Shown piece after piece: positions 7,221-16,450 of a DNA stretch of 64,000 nt. The notes under the pieces were generated by a model. It did no database searches. It was not told where the DNA came from and was given only the letters and a program-made list of their open reading frames with translations. Within the stretch, counting starts at the first letter, position 1. Each line of letters opens with the position of its first letter. This DNA comes from Alphaproteobacteria bacterium (lineage in GTDB: Bacteria > Pseudomonadota > Alphaproteobacteria > Sphingomonadales > Emcibacteraceae), in NCBI GenBank assembly GCA_020446675.1, contig JAGREE010000011.1, positions 100,724 through 164,723 on the forward strand. The letters are read 5' to 3'. A program made the translations under genes and the position numbers.

Positions 7221-8855
7221 TTATGCTTGTTGTGCAACGCGCTTGTCAATCACTTCCATAGTAGACCATGCTCCTTCAATAGCACCAGCCATCCAGCCAC
7301 TAAGAGCAGGCGATGCAATATTTCCAGAAATGAATATACGTTTGTCACCTTTTTGCATGACAGGGAATGCTCTTTCCTGTCCTCTACGTGACCAGCTTTC
7401 CCAGCCTGCCAATGCATATTTCATTTTATGCCAGGAGACGCACATCGCTTCGCCTGTGAAATGGTTTCTGTATTTGCCAGGGTGGAATTTTTCACCTGTA
7501 GAAATGGCAAATTCAACACGGTCTTTTATTGATAAATTACTGACACTAACGGCACCGCCACCCATAGCATAATATCCTAGAATAACGCCGGTATCACCAT
7601 GAGCGGAGCCAAATAAATTGCCTGATGGATAGCTTAACTGACTACATTCAGGGATGTCTGTGTGATTTACGCCGCCATAAATCATATCATCCTGCTCCCA
7701 AAAACGGCGGTTCATTTCTACGCCCATCTTGCTGGCAGGATTACTGCGCGTCGTCAGCAGTGCCTGTTTGAAATCTTCACTTAGGTTAGTATTGATTTTT
7801 GCTAGAACGCCAAGAGGCATTGTCGCGATGACATAATCACCTTTTACGGTTTTGACTTTGCCAGTTTTTGTATTTGTATAAGTGATCTCAACACCGTTAT
7901 CATCCTGAATAATGTCTGTCACTTCTGACATATACTCTATCTGATTTTTCTTAAGTGCTTTTTTTAATCCCAGTGCAATCTGATCCATTCCTCCAACAGC
8001 CTGGAACATTACAGCGGGATGGTCTGCTGTTTCATGACGACTTGCCTGAGCAATTGAAAAAACATCAGCCATTTCATAGGGGTCTGATAATTTACCAAAG
8101 TTTGTAGCGGCACCTGGATATGAAATGTAGCCACGAGCACGGTTTGCACGGTAATTCAGTTCTTTATTGTCAATTAACCCTGAACGCTTGAGGTGTTCAA
8201 GTAATTTTTCCTTATCTTCCTGTGTAATGAGGCTGTCTAAGGCACCCTGATCTGCAACTTTGGCCAATAATTCTGCTTCATATCCGGCAAAGTCAACATC
8301 AGCATATTCCTGACGAATTGGAACACCTTTAAATGGCCCTTCTTTATTTTCGTAATAATAATAGGCTTTACCTGATTTATTGACCATTACTTCAAGAGGA
8401 ACACCCATTTGCTGAGCATAATATATTGTTGATCTGTGCTCTGCCGGAATACGCCAGGGACCATAATTAACGTAATTTCCCTCACGGAAATTACAGACCT
8501 GTTTTTCACCGTCCAATTCTTCAATTACTGATCCTTTGCGGGCAGAAACACATCGTCCGCCTGCATAATCATTGGCTTCTATAATATGCGTATTATAACC
8601 TTTCTTGCCCATTTCATAGGCAAGTACCATACCGGCCAAACCTGCACCCAAAATGATTATTTTTTTACCTTTACCATCATTTGACATTTCGGGTGGACGA
8701 TCCGCCTCTGATGCAAAACCAATGTCCCAACCTTGCATGGCTGTCATCACAGCAGCTGTGCCACCTATCATACCAACAGATTGCAAAAAGGATCTTTTCG
8801 TCATTCCTGATGGCTTTTGACCAATGCTTTGCAGTGACTTTTCAGTTTCCTTCAT
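7221..8855 (-). CDS. Exported flavin monoamine oxidase-family enzyme (likely amine dehydrogenase)
   Basis: A 544-residue FAD enzyme. Residues 18-45 look like a Tat-type signal with a KR instead of RR (TKRSFLQS followed by a hydrophobic stretch). The dinucleotide fold follows: GAGLAG at 70-75, an acidic strand end at Glu93, and GGR at 99-101; the C-terminus has the SGNIASP...AGAIEGA motif that closes the flavin site in amine oxidases. Such enzymes oxidise primary or secondary amines or L-amino acids to imines. Downstream on the same strand lie a cytochrome c and an exported RidA, which suggests electrons go to cytochrome c rather than oxygen and the imine is hydrolysed by RidA. The substrate cannot be read from the sequence. 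Confidence 0.85.
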   Translation of the reverse strand: MKETEKSLQSIGQKPSGMTKRSFLQSVGMIGGTAAVMTAMQGWDIGFASEADRPPEMSNDGKGKKIIILGAGLAGMVLAYEMGKKGYNTHIIEANDYAGGRCVSARKGSVIEELDGEKQVCNFREGNYVNYGPWRIPAEHRSTIYYAQQMGVPLEVMVNKSGKAYYYYENKEGPFKGVPIRQEYADVDFAGYEAELLAKVADQGALDSLITQEDKEKLLEHLKRSGLIDNKELNYRANRARGYISYPGAATNFGKLSDPYEMADVFSIAQASRHETADHPAVMFQAVGGMDQIALGLKKALKKNQIEYMSEVTDIIQDDNGVEITYTNTKTGKVKTVKGDYVIATMPLGVLAKINTNLSEDFKQALLTTRSNPASKMGVEMNRRFWEQDDMIYGGVNHTDIPECSQLSYPSGNLFGSAHGDTGVILGYYAMGGGAVSVSNLSIKDRVEFAISTGEKFHPGKYRNHFTGEAMCVSWHKMKYALAGWESWSRRGQERAFPVMQKGDKRIFISGNIASPALSGWMAGAIEGAWSTMEVIDKRVAQQA

Positions 8856-9170
8856 TTTGTTCCCTCAAATTTTTTACTAAAATTTTTATGCTTTCTCTAT
8901 ATTTTCTATACTCTTTATAGATTTAGGATCAGCATAAAATTTAACCTCAATATTAATGTTACATTATCATATAACATTTGATCATATATCACTAAAATTC
9001 AATTTGCAAATATTCTGTTGCCATATTCAAAAAGTATATAATTCTTTGGTTAGTAATTGTCTAGATTTTTATTAGTTTACATATAACCAATTATCAATAA
9101 GCCAGATAAAATAAAGGTTTTCTTTTAAAATTAAAGAAATAATTTTAAAATATTTATTATTTAGGAAATA
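8856..9170. other. AT-rich intergenic region upstream of the amine oxidase cassette
   Basis: 315 bp with no credible gene. It holds the promoter side of the amine oxidase gene. An inverted repeat ATGTTA/TAACAT with a 10-nt spacer lies at 8956-8977, about 100 bp upstream of the start codon; it could be an operator but may be chance in such AT-rich DNA. Confidence 0.4.
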
Positions 9171-9488
9171 TCAGAGGACAAGCGGCGGTCTTTTAATATC
9201 TACTTCGAAAACAAGTTCATGGCCTAAATTGTTACCGCATTGAAACTTAAAGGATAATCCACGTTTATCGGGCCGGTAAGACAGGAGAAGCCGATTCGGC
9301 AGCCCAATCGAAATTTCATCATCCTGAAAAGATAAAAATTGTGTTGTGTCCAACTCAACGTTTAATTTCATGGTTTTTCCGCCTGGAAAAACTGATTCCT
9401 GAAAAAGGTGATTTTCTACCAGAAGCTTTTCAAACTCTTCCTTACTCAGTCTAAGGCTGGTCTTTTGTGGTTCTAACTTTAATTTCAA
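9171..9488 (-). CDS. Small conserved-looking protein translated with moaA (DUF7009-like)
   Basis: A 105-residue soluble protein with alternating short strands; its opening (LKLEPQKTSLRLSKEEFEKLL) resembles small proteins I know as the DUF7009 type, but that is recall and not a search. The only suitable start is TTG, one base after the moaA TGA stop, so translation is probably coupled to moaA. Partnership with molybdenum cofactor synthesis is suggested only by this coupling. No catalytic residues are evident. Confidence 0.6.
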   Translation of the reverse strand: MKLKLEPQKTSLRLSKEEFEKLLVENHLFQESVFPGGKTMKLNVELDTTQFLSFQDDEISIGLPNRLLLSYRPDKRGLSFKFQCGNNLGHELVFEVDIKRPPLVL

Positions 9489-9489
9489 A

Positions 9490-10464
9490 TCAGCCCCCTG
9501 TTGAAGACAGATTGGTCATAATGCCGGTATCGCCCATTGCCAGGAAATGTGAGGAGGCTTTATATTCTAGCTGTTTATGAATAAGGGCTTTGAGAGGTTC
9601 TTTTTGATCATCACTTTGTAGTTGATGGCGAAGTGGAATTCCAATATTGCCAAAAAGGCATAATCTAAGATCACCAGAAGAGGTAATTCTCAACCTATTG
9701 CATCCTGTGCAGAAATCCTTTGAATAGGGAGCAATAATACCAATTGATCCCTGATAATTAGGATGTGTGAAATTAACGGCAGGGCCATCACCAATGGCGC
9801 GTAAATTTTCCACCCAACCACGTTCAAGCAATTGGTTTCTGATATGGTCAGCAGACTGATGAAATTTATTAAAATACGTCAGATTGTCACCTGTCTGCAT
9901 CAGTTCGATGTAACGAACACTGATACGTGTATCTTTAATATAGTCAAGATATAGATCAAGTTCGTCATCATTAACACCTTTAAGCAAGACGACATTAATT
10001 TTTACTTTTTCGAACCCAACTTCAAGAGCTTTGTCAATACCAGCACGAACTTCATTCATCCTGTTATGACCGGTAATGTCGTGGAAACGTTTGGCATTCA
10101 AGCTATCAATGCTTATATTGACAGCATTTAATCCTGCGTCATGCCATTCTTGGGCATGTTCTTTTAATTTATAGCCATTTGTGGTGAAGGCCAGAGTTTT
10201 AATTTCAGGTCTTTTTGAGATCATACGGGCAATTTTGGTAAAATCCTGACGAATAGTTGGCTCTCCACCAGTGAGCCTAATTTTCCAGACGCCAAGTTCA
10301 ATGAAAGCATCTACAAGTCTGTCAATTTCATCAAGACGCAAAAAATTTTCATTACCAGTTTTTTTGTAACCATCGGGCAAACAATATTGGCAACTAAAAT
10401 TGCATATTTCTGTTATCGAAAGGCGCAAATAGGGGAATGTTCTGTCAAATTTATCAACAAGCAT
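9490..10464 (-). CDS. moaA: GTP 3',8-cyclase (molybdenum cofactor biosynthesis)
   Basis: A 324-residue radical-SAM enzyme that makes 3',8-cyclo-dihydro-GTP, the first step of molybdopterin synthesis. The SAM cluster motif is at Cys21, Cys25 and Cys28 (CNFSCQYC), the GGEPT SAM-binding motif follows at about 66-70, a second cluster is formed by C-x2-C...C near residues 254-272 (CTGCNRLRI), and the chain ends in the GlyGly tail important for activity. No other moa genes are next to it. The product is needed for the SoeA and IorB enzymes also encoded in this window. The following 105-residue gene starts right after its stop. Confidence 0.95.
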   Translation of the reverse strand: MLVDKFDRTFPYLRLSITEICNFSCQYCLPDGYKKTGNENFLRLDEIDRLVDAFIELGVWKIRLTGGEPTIRQDFTKIARMISKRPEIKTLAFTTNGYKLKEHAQEWHDAGLNAVNISIDSLNAKRFHDITGHNRMNEVRAGIDKALEVGFEKVKINVVLLKGVNDDELDLYLDYIKDTRISVRYIELMQTGDNLTYFNKFHQSADHIRNQLLERGWVENLRAIGDGPAVNFTHPNYQGSIGIIAPYSKDFCTGCNRLRITSSGDLRLCLFGNIGIPLRHQLQSDDQKEPLKALIHKQLEYKASSHFLAMGDTGIMTNLSSTGG

Positions 10465-10687
10465 TATTTATTCTCTTTTCCAAATACGGGAGGCCAAAAT
10501 GTTTCCATATTAACCCGGCGGATTTATTTCCGCGGCCAGATTATCCTGTCAATCCTGATTTAGATAATAAGGCTTCAGAGTTGTTAAAAGTAAGACTATC
10601 ATATATTTTGATTTGAAGAAATACCAGTCACAAAAATTTTATTATGCTGTAATTTAATCAGAATTATTCATTTGGGAAAATGATTGA

Positions 10688-11296
10688 TTAAAACGGCCTT
10701 CTTGAGTTCAGAGCTGTGGTCAGAGTACCATCATCAAGATAATCAAGTTCGCCACCGATTGGAACCCCATGAGCTAGCCTTGAAACAGTAATGTCCAAAT
10801 GCTTTAGTTGTTCTGTTATATAATGGGCAGTTGTCTGACCATCCACTGTCGCGTTTGTGGCAATAATAATTTCATTCAATTCCGGGGAGGTTGCGCGTTC
10901 AATAAGCGATCTTATGTTCAGATCATCAGGGCCAATACCATCAAGCGCCGACAATGTGCCTCCAATAACATGATATAAACCTTTAAACGAGCCGCCCCGT
11001 TCAAGAGCCCAAAGATCAGCGACGTCCTCAATCACGCAAATAATACTTCTGTCCCTTTTAGGATTTTCACATATATGGCATGGATTCTCAACATCAAGGT
11101 TTCCGCAAACGGAGCAAGGATGGACATTCTCTGCCACACTGGATAGAGCATTCGCCAATGGCCTCATTAAGCTATCTTTCTTTTTAATAAGCTGCAGAGC
11201 AGCCCGTCTGGCAGAACGAGGACCCAGGCCGGGAATTTTTCCCAGCAGGTTAATCAAATGATCAAGTTCATTATTATTGGATGGCGTTTTATACAT
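10688..11296 (-). CDS. recR: Recombination mediator RecR
   Basis: A 202-residue protein of the RecFOR pathway that loads RecA at gaps. It has a helix-hairpin-helix region ([17 protein letters not shown], about 17-33), a zinc finger with CSVCG...CHIC (about 57-74), and a Toprim domain beginning [14 protein letters not shown]. It follows ybaB by 10 nt in the common dnaX-ybaB-recR order, so it is probably co-transcribed from upstream of dnaX. Confidence 0.96.
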   Translation of the reverse strand: MYKTPSNNNELDHLINLLGKIPGLGPRSARRAALQLIKKKDSLMRPLANALSSVAENVHPCSVCGNLDVENPCHICENPKRDRSIICVIEDVADLWALERGGSFKGLYHVIGGTLSALDGIGPDDLNIRSLIERATSPELNEIIIATNATVDGQTTAHYITEQLKHLDITVSRLAHGVPIGGELDYLDDGTLTTALNSRRPF

Positions 11297-11306
11297 AAAT
11301 TAGTCT

Positions 11307-11630
11307 TTAGAATGGTAAATTAAGTCCTTCAGGAAGATCAAGTCCACCAGTTAATTTTGCCATTTCGTTTTTGCTAAACTCGTCTACTTTTCTTTTCGCA
11401 TCATTAAAAGCAGCGACAATAAGATCTTCAACCATTTCTGTATCATCACTATTGAAAATACTTGGATCAATTTTTAATGAACGTATTTCAAATTTGCCGT
11501 TCAGTGTTACATTGACAAGTCCGCCGCCAGAAGTTCCTGTATGCTCAGATTTTTGCAGGTCTTCCTGCATTTGAGCCATCTTGCTCTGCATCTCCTGCGC
11601 CTGTTTCATCATTTTGCCCAAATTCTTCAT
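11307..11630 (-). CDS. ybaB: YbaB/EbfC family nucleoid-associated protein
   Basis: A 107-residue small DNA-binding protein: an N-terminal coiled coil (KMMKQAQEMQSKMAQMQED) followed by the YbaB strand region. Family members form dimers that bind DNA. It sits between dnaX (46 nt upstream) and recR (10 nt downstream), the classic arrangement, which makes the assignment safe. Confidence 0.95.
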   Translation of the reverse strand: MKNLGKMMKQAQEMQSKMAQMQEDLQKSEHTGTSGGGLVNVTLNGKFEIRSLKIDPSIFNSDDTEMVEDLIVAAFNDAKRKVDEFSKNEMAKLTGGLDLPEGLNLPF

Positions 11631-11676
11631 GGCATTGTCCTTAAATTATTGGAATCTATTTTTATGATATAGAGAC

Positions 11677-13479
11677 TTAGTCACTATCATCAAGACCGAA
11701 TTCATCCGCACTGATTAAATTATCCAGGTCAATGTCATCAATAGGCATTGAAAATACATCATTGATTTTTCTGATATCTGAAATTGTTGAACCTTCAAAT
11801 TGATTTAACACAGCTTTGATCAGATCGTTATTCTTGACCATATCTTTTAAAGCTTCCAGCTCGGCTACATCCTTATCATGTAATGTGTCTTCTCCCAATT
11901 CAGAAGACAATGAAATCACCCAGTTTTTTCCGGTCCATTTTTTTAATTCGGCAGACATTCTGCCCGCAATATTTTTAGGGACGCGGGAATTTGGCCTGAT
12001 ATCAATACGCCCAATGCTATAACTTACCAAATGTACATTATCGTTAAGATGAAAAGCTATTTCGGGAATAGCATTTTTTTCAAATAACTTTACCAATTCT
12101 GCAAAAGTTGATGGTGCTTCAATATAGTTATTTTCTGAAAGAGGATTAGGATCTCCTATACTTATTGCGACCTGTCCACTTCCCTGAATCACACTGAATG
12201 CTTTAGGTGCATTGGGGCTTGATGACTGATTTTGATGAGTTGATCCCTTAGCTGTTGTCCCATTGCTGCCAGAAGCTGTTTCTGTTGAGAGAGTATTATA
12301 AGCTTTAGGATTATTCTTTAATTGCTTCACGAGGTCTTCAGGCGAAGGCAGATTGGAACTATAAGTCAGCCGGACAATGACCATTTCTGCAGCTGAAATC
12401 GGATTAGGGGAAATGCGTACTTCTTCAGCACCTTTTAGCAGCATCTGCCATGTACGGGTTAGCACTGGAATAGAGAGGCCTCCGGCCATTTCTAGCCCCT
12501 GCTTTCGTTCTGCTTCTGATGTGACCAGATCGTCTCCGGCGTCTGGAACAACCTTAAGACGGGTAAGCCAATGTGTAATTTCCAGCATATCCTGAATAAT
12601 AACAGCAGGATCCGCACCGTGGTGGAACTGATGGCGCAATTTTGCCAATGCATCAGCCGTTTTTCCCTGCAATATGTCATTATATAAATCAAAAATCTGT
12701 GCCCGGTCAGCAAGCCCAAGCATATCACGGACCTGTTGTTCACTAACCTTTCCTGCACCATGCGCAAATGCCTGGTCAAGCAAGGACAGGCCATCCCGTA
12801 CAGATCCTTCAGCAGCGCGGGCAATCATGCCAAGGGCGCTTTCTTCAATTTCACAATTTTCTTTCTCGGCAATTTTAGAATAATGGCCCATTAGTTCCTC
12901 AATCGATACACGCCTTAAATCAAATCGTTGGCATCTGCTGAGTACAGTAACGGGAACTTTACGAATTTCTGTGGTGGCAAAAATAAACTTTACATGCCCA
13001 GGCGGTTCTTCCAGTGTTTTAAGCAGGGCATTAAAAGCATTGCGCGAAAGCATATGTACTTCATCGATAATATAAATTTTATAACGTGCTGAAACAGAGG
13101 CATATTTTACGCCGTCAATAATTTCCCTTATATCATCAACACCAGTCCGGCTGGCCGCGTCCATTTCCATGACATCAACATGGCGACTTTCACTAATGGC
13201 AATACAGTTTTCGCATTCTCCACATGGTTCAATAGTTGCTGTACCTTTACCGTCTTTGCCGGTACAGTTTAATGCTTTTGCAATAATGCGGGCTGTTGTT
13301 GTTTTACCGATTCCCCGGACCCCTGTCAGGATAAAAGCGTGGGCAAGTCGACCTGTTTCAATAGCGTTAGATAGAGTACGGACCATGGCATCCTGGCCAA
13401 TAAGTTCAGCAAAATCAACAGGGCGATATTTTCTTGCCAATACTCTGTAGTGGGTGTCCTTGTCGTTGTTTTCCGCCAT
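11677..13479 (-). CDS. dnaX: DNA polymerase III subunit gamma/tau
   Basis: A 600-residue clamp-loader ATPase. It has Walker A GVRGIGKTT (about 53-61), a zinc-binding cysteine set ending CGECENC, Walker B IDEVHML, sensor TTEIRKVP with the SRC arginine-finger motif, and a long C-terminal tau-specific part. It starts just downstream of the SRP RNA and leads the dnaX-ybaB-recR group. Two A7 runs on the coding strand (near 11939-11945 and 12073-12079) exist, but I see no convincing programmed-frameshift signal, so only full-length tau is predicted. Confidence 0.96.
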   Translation of the reverse strand: MAENNDKDTHYRVLARKYRPVDFAELIGQDAMVRTLSNAIETGRLAHAFILTGVRGIGKTTTARIIAKALNCTGKDGKGTATIEPCGECENCIAISESRHVDVMEMDAASRTGVDDIREIIDGVKYASVSARYKIYIIDEVHMLSRNAFNALLKTLEEPPGHVKFIFATTEIRKVPVTVLSRCQRFDLRRVSIEELMGHYSKIAEKENCEIEESALGMIARAAEGSVRDGLSLLDQAFAHGAGKVSEQQVRDMLGLADRAQIFDLYNDILQGKTADALAKLRHQFHHGADPAVIIQDMLEITHWLTRLKVVPDAGDDLVTSEAERKQGLEMAGGLSIPVLTRTWQMLLKGAEEVRISPNPISAAEMVIVRLTYSSNLPSPEDLVKQLKNNPKAYNTLSTETASGSNGTTAKGSTHQNQSSSPNAPKAFSVIQGSGQVAISIGDPNPLSENNYIEAPSTFAELVKLFEKNAIPEIAFHLNDNVHLVSYSIGRIDIRPNSRVPKNIAGRMSAELKKWTGKNWVISLSSELGEDTLHDKDVAELEALKDMVKNNDLIKAVLNQFEGSTISDIRKINDVFSMPIDDIDLDNLISADEFGLDDSD

Positions 13480-13585
13480 AAAACTCTGTCTCGAAGCTCA
13501 AATGAATCAGTATTGAAATGACTATAAATTTTGTATCGCAGGAATGCTATAGTCGATGTGAAATTATTTTGGTTTTTTTGAAAAG

Positions 13586-13674
13586 TGAGAGATTGAACGA
13601 CCCGGCGATCCCGTTACGGCTGCTCCCTTCCGGGCCTGACCGGATTGGCGGGTAAACCGTCCGCCAATCTCTCG
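13586..13674 (-). ncRNA. ffs: Signal recognition particle RNA, small bacterial (4.5S) type
   Basis: On the minus strand the conserved SRP apical core GGTCAGGCCCGGAAGGGAGC is present, with the GGAA tetraloop and the asymmetric loop bound by Ffh. The ends close in a helix: 13587-13595 pairs with 13665-13673 (GAGAGATTG/CAATCTCTC). The length of about 90 nt is that of the small Alu-less form. A TATAAA box lies at 13678-13683 on the minus strand, directly upstream of the RNA 5' end. It precedes dnaX, a common location. Confidence 0.95.
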
Positions 13675-13784
13675 CGCTTTATATGGTCTTTTTTACTGTT
13701 GATTTCAAGTTAAAATTTGTTTCCAGATTTATGGGGCTGGTAATTTCATTTTATATATGTCACTAAATTGGCAAAAGGTGATAA

Positions 13785-14672
13785 ATGTTTTTTGAAAATT
13801 CCTGTATTTTTGCTGAATTCCCACTGGATCCCTGTGATCATATCCGAAGCAATGATGACTTATTAAATGAACTTGCAACCTCGCCAAATGCACGATTTGT
13901 TGTAATCAGGCAGGGGGAGGCTTTAATGGATAGGGAAAGCGGCCATCTCCCTGAATATTTCTCCGCTGGCGAAATTAAAAGTGAAATGGTGTTTTTGGGT
14001 CAGGATCTGGAACATAGTTATTTTGCAATTGAAATCAGTGACTGTAACTGTGGTCAGTTTCTGGATCTTAGAACCATTGCGCGTACAGCATCAGCCAATG
14101 GTTTTTCGCCCGTTCCTTCCCTTCTTGCACGTGCCAAAATGCTACTTGACTGGCACCAACGTCACAAATTTTGTGCCAACTGCGGAGAAAATACAAAAAG
14201 TGCAAAAGGCGGGTATGTACGTATTTGTCCCGCCTGTAAAACAGAACATTTTCCTCGGGTAGATCCTGTCGTTATTATGATGATTATTTATGATGATAAA
14301 TGCCTACTTGGCCGGAGTAAGCATTTTGCGCCCGGGATGTATTCGGCACTTGCAGGGTTCATGGAACCGGGTGAAACCATTGAAGAAGCAGTACGAAGAG
14401 AGGTGATGGAAGAAGCCCATATCAGAGTGGGTGAGGTAAAATATATAAAAAGTCAGCCATGGCCATTTCCTTCATCTTTAATGATTGGAACCATAGGTAA
14501 AGCTCTAAACAATGTTATTGAAGTGGAAAATGACGAACTCGAACAGGCACAGTGGTTTGATAAAAATCAAATCCAAAATGTTTTAAAAACAGGCGGTGAT
14601 GACAAATTTCGTGTGCCGGACAAATTGGCCATTGCCCGACATCTTCTTGAATATTGGTTATACCACTATTAA
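13785..14672 (+). CDS. nudC: NAD(H) pyrophosphatase / RNA de-NADding hydrolase
   Basis: A 295-residue Nudix hydrolase that cleaves NADH and removes NAD caps from RNA. It has an N-terminal domain, a four-cysteine zinc ribbon (CANCG...CPACK, about 127-148), the Nudix box beginning GFMEPGETIEEAVRREVMEE, and the NudC-specific SQPWPFPSS array just after it. The stop overlaps that of pheA on the other strand by 4 bp, so the two genes share their 3' ends and no terminator lies between them. Confidence 0.95.
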   Translation: MFFENSCIFAEFPLDPCDHIRSNDDLLNELATSPNARFVVIRQGEALMDRESGHLPEYFSAGEIKSEMVFLGQDLEHSYFAIEISDCNCGQFLDLRTIARTASANGFSPVPSLLARAKMLLDWHQRHKFCANCGENTKSAKGGYVRICPACKTEHFPRVDPVVIMMIIYDDKCLLGRSKHFAPGMYSALAGFMEPGETIEEAVRREVMEEAHIRVGEVKYIKSQPWPFPSSLMIGTIGKALNNVIEVENDELEQAQWFDKNQIQNVLKTGGDDKFRVPDKLAIARHLLEYWLYHY

Positions 14673-15532
14673 TCAGCTTTCTTGTCAATCCGGTAGGGAG
14701 ACTGTGGATAACTGCCAAGCATTCTGTATTCATTTGTAAAAAAGGCCAATTCTTCAAAGGCGTCTTTCACGCGTGGGTCATCCGGATGGCCTTCGATATC
14801 AGCATAAAACTGTGTAGCACTAATAGCACCATCAAGCTGATAGCTTTCAAGCTTCGTCATATTAATTCCATTTGTCGCAAACCCGCCCATAACTTTATAA
14901 AGTGCGGCGGCGGTATTTCTTACCTGAAAGATAAAAGACGTCATGGTTGGGACATCCCGTGGCAGGTATTTTAATTTTTCCCTGGAAAATACAACAAAGC
15001 GGGTAGTGTTATGGCTGGCGTCTTCGACATCCTGTCTTAAGGATTCAAGGCCATATATTTCACCTGCAAGTGATGAGGCAATGGCACAGATAGAAGGATC
15101 TCTAATTTCCGATAAATGTTTTGCAGCGGCAGCAGTATCGGTGAAAACCTCTCTTCTGATGCCCCAGCGATCAAGATTTCGGCGGCATTGCCCTAATGCC
15201 TGCTCATGGCTTATTGCACATTTTAAGTCTTCAAGCTTGGTCCCTGGTATGACCAGAAGATGATGGTTGATCCTTAGAAAATGTTCACCAATAATATATA
15301 GATTTGAATGAGGGATCAGGTAATGGATGTCTGCAACACGTCCAGCCACACTATTTTCAATGGGAATGACGGCGTATTTTACGTCTCCTTCATCAACAGC
15401 AGTAAGAGCATCTTCAAACGTTCGGCAGGGCATTACATCCATTTCAGGGAAAAGCTGTTTAGCTGCCAGGTTAGAATAGGCGCCAAGTTCCCCTTGAAAA
15501 GAAACCAAATTTTCACTATTTTTATTCGACAT
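14669..15532 (-). CDS. pheA: Prephenate dehydratase
   Basis: A 287-residue monofunctional enzyme turning prephenate into phenylpyruvate for phenylalanine synthesis. The catalytic TRF motif is in HNTTRFVVFS, the substrate lobe begins VSFQGELGAYSN, and an ACT regulatory domain with the ESYQ element (LESYQLDGAISATQFY) follows, so feedback control by phenylalanine is expected. I choose the ATG at 15532, with GGAG about 10 nt upstream, over a GTG three codons earlier that would abut that site. Confidence 0.95.
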   Translation of the reverse strand: MSNKNSENLVSFQGELGAYSNLAAKQLFPEMDVMPCRTFEDALTAVDEGDVKYAVIPIENSVAGRVADIHYLIPHSNLYIIGEHFLRINHHLLVIPGTKLEDLKCAISHEQALGQCRRNLDRWGIRREVFTDTAAAAKHLSEIRDPSICAIASSLAGEIYGLESLRQDVEDASHNTTRFVVFSREKLKYLPRDVPTMTSFIFQVRNTAAALYKVMGGFATNGINMTKLESYQLDGAISATQFYADIEGHPDDPRVKDAFEELAFFTNEYRMLGSYPQSPYRIDKKAD

Positions 15533-15728
15533 GGTCTTCACTCTCCAAATATTTGCGCAGTATTCATTTTTAGTCAGAATCTGTCAATCAAAGACCTTAT
15601 ATATTTTTTAACAAGGACGTATTAAGGATATTTAATTATTTTATGATTAAATGATACTTGTCTCAGCAGAAAAATATCTGTACATAAGGGGCATAGTGAA
15701 GGGTTGATTCTAATTATTTTATAGCTAT

Positions 15729-15757
15729 TTGACAGCTCTTTAAAATTTAACTGTTAA
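15729..15757 (+). promoter_or_regulatory. Candidate promoter of the CycM-like cytochrome gene
   Basis: TTGACA at 15729-15734, a 17-nt spacer and TGTTAA at 15752-15757, about 20 nt before the GTG start. The -35 is perfect, the -10 weak. Confidence 0.4.
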
Positions 15758-15775
15758 TGATTACGGGGATTTACC

Positions 15776-16396
15776 GTGAACTCACATGATTTCAATAAAG
15801 CCGCTATGGGCATTTTAATGTTTATGCTTCTAGCTATTGGTGTCAGCAATCTGACAGAAGTGGTTTTTGAACAAGAGCCTCTGGAAGCAAATGCGTATCC
15901 AATTGATACTGCGTCGGTTGCATCAGCAAGTTCTGCAGATTTAGCAACAGAAAAAGGTCCATCAATTGCTGAACTTCTCCAAACTGCAAGTGTAGAAAAA
16001 GGTGAGTCAGTATTTAAAAAATGTGCTGCCTGTCATACACCTGAAAATGGTGGTGCTAATAAAATCGGTCCTAATCTGTGGAACGTCGTTGGAAGAAACG
16101 TAGCAAGTAAAGCCGATTATGACTATTCGTCAGCAATGCATGAGCATGGTGGAACCTGGAGCTATGAAGCTTTGAACCAGTACCTGACAAGCCCGAAAGA
16201 TTATGTTCCAAAGAACAAAATGGCCTTTGCCGGTGTTAAAAAAGACACTGACCGTGCATCTGTCATTTTGTATCTGCGTTCTCTTTCCGATACGCCACAT
16301 GAGCTACCAACAGTAGAGGTGGCAGAAGCACCAGCAGAAGCTGCACCGATAGAGGAAGCTGCACCGGCAGAGGCCACAACAGCGGATCCGATGTAA
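15776..16396 (+). CDS. Membrane-anchored c-type cytochrome, CycM-like
   Basis: A 206-residue cytochrome with an uncleaved N-terminal membrane anchor (about 10-30), a low-complexity linker, and a class I haem domain with CAACH near residues 82-86 and the distal methionine probably in NKMAF. Domain order and size match alphaproteobacterial CycM, which carries electrons from the bc1 complex to cytochrome aa3 oxidase. The tail is rich in Ala, Glu and Pro. The start is GTG, with GGGGAT upstream; the next in-frame ATG is at residue 11. The gene is followed by a strong terminator and stands alone. Confidence 0.88.
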   Translation: MNSHDFNKAAMGILMFMLLAIGVSNLTEVVFEQEPLEANAYPIDTASVASASSADLATEKGPSIAELLQTASVEKGESVFKKCAACHTPENGGANKIGPNLWNVVGRNVASKADYDYSSAMHEHGGTWSYEALNQYLTSPKDYVPKNKMAFAGVKKDTDRASVILYLRSLSDTPHELPTVEVAEAPAEAAPIEEAAPAEATTADPM

Positions 16397-16420
16397 GGAC
16401 GATAAAATAAAATAAAAAAA

Positions 16421-16448
16421 GCCGTCAGTTATCTGGCGGCTTTTTTTT
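16421..16448 (+). terminator. Bidirectional intrinsic terminator
   Basis: Stem GCCGTCAG (16421-16428) with CTGGCGGC (16433-16440), loop TTAT, followed by T8 and preceded by A7, so it can serve both the cytochrome gene and the convergent NlpC/P60 gene. Confidence 0.88.
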
Positions 16449-16450
16449 AT

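Noticed and set aside
10476..10617. Plus-strand frame without start codon, with protein-like stretch HINPADLFPRPDYP, in the gap upstream of moaA
   Set aside because: No start codon or ribosome site, short, overlaps the moaA leader, and no family recognised; could be a remnant but cannot be supported.
10465..10687. Molybdenum-cofactor riboswitch upstream of moaA
   Set aside because: Only a small GCGGA/TCCGC hairpin is seen; the multi-stem Moco motif is not recognisable.
11939..12079. A7 runs in the 3' part of dnaX as a possible programmed-frameshift site for a gamma-like product
   Set aside because: Runs of A are common in this AT-rich genome; no upstream Shine-Dalgarno-like stimulator or downstream hairpin was evident.
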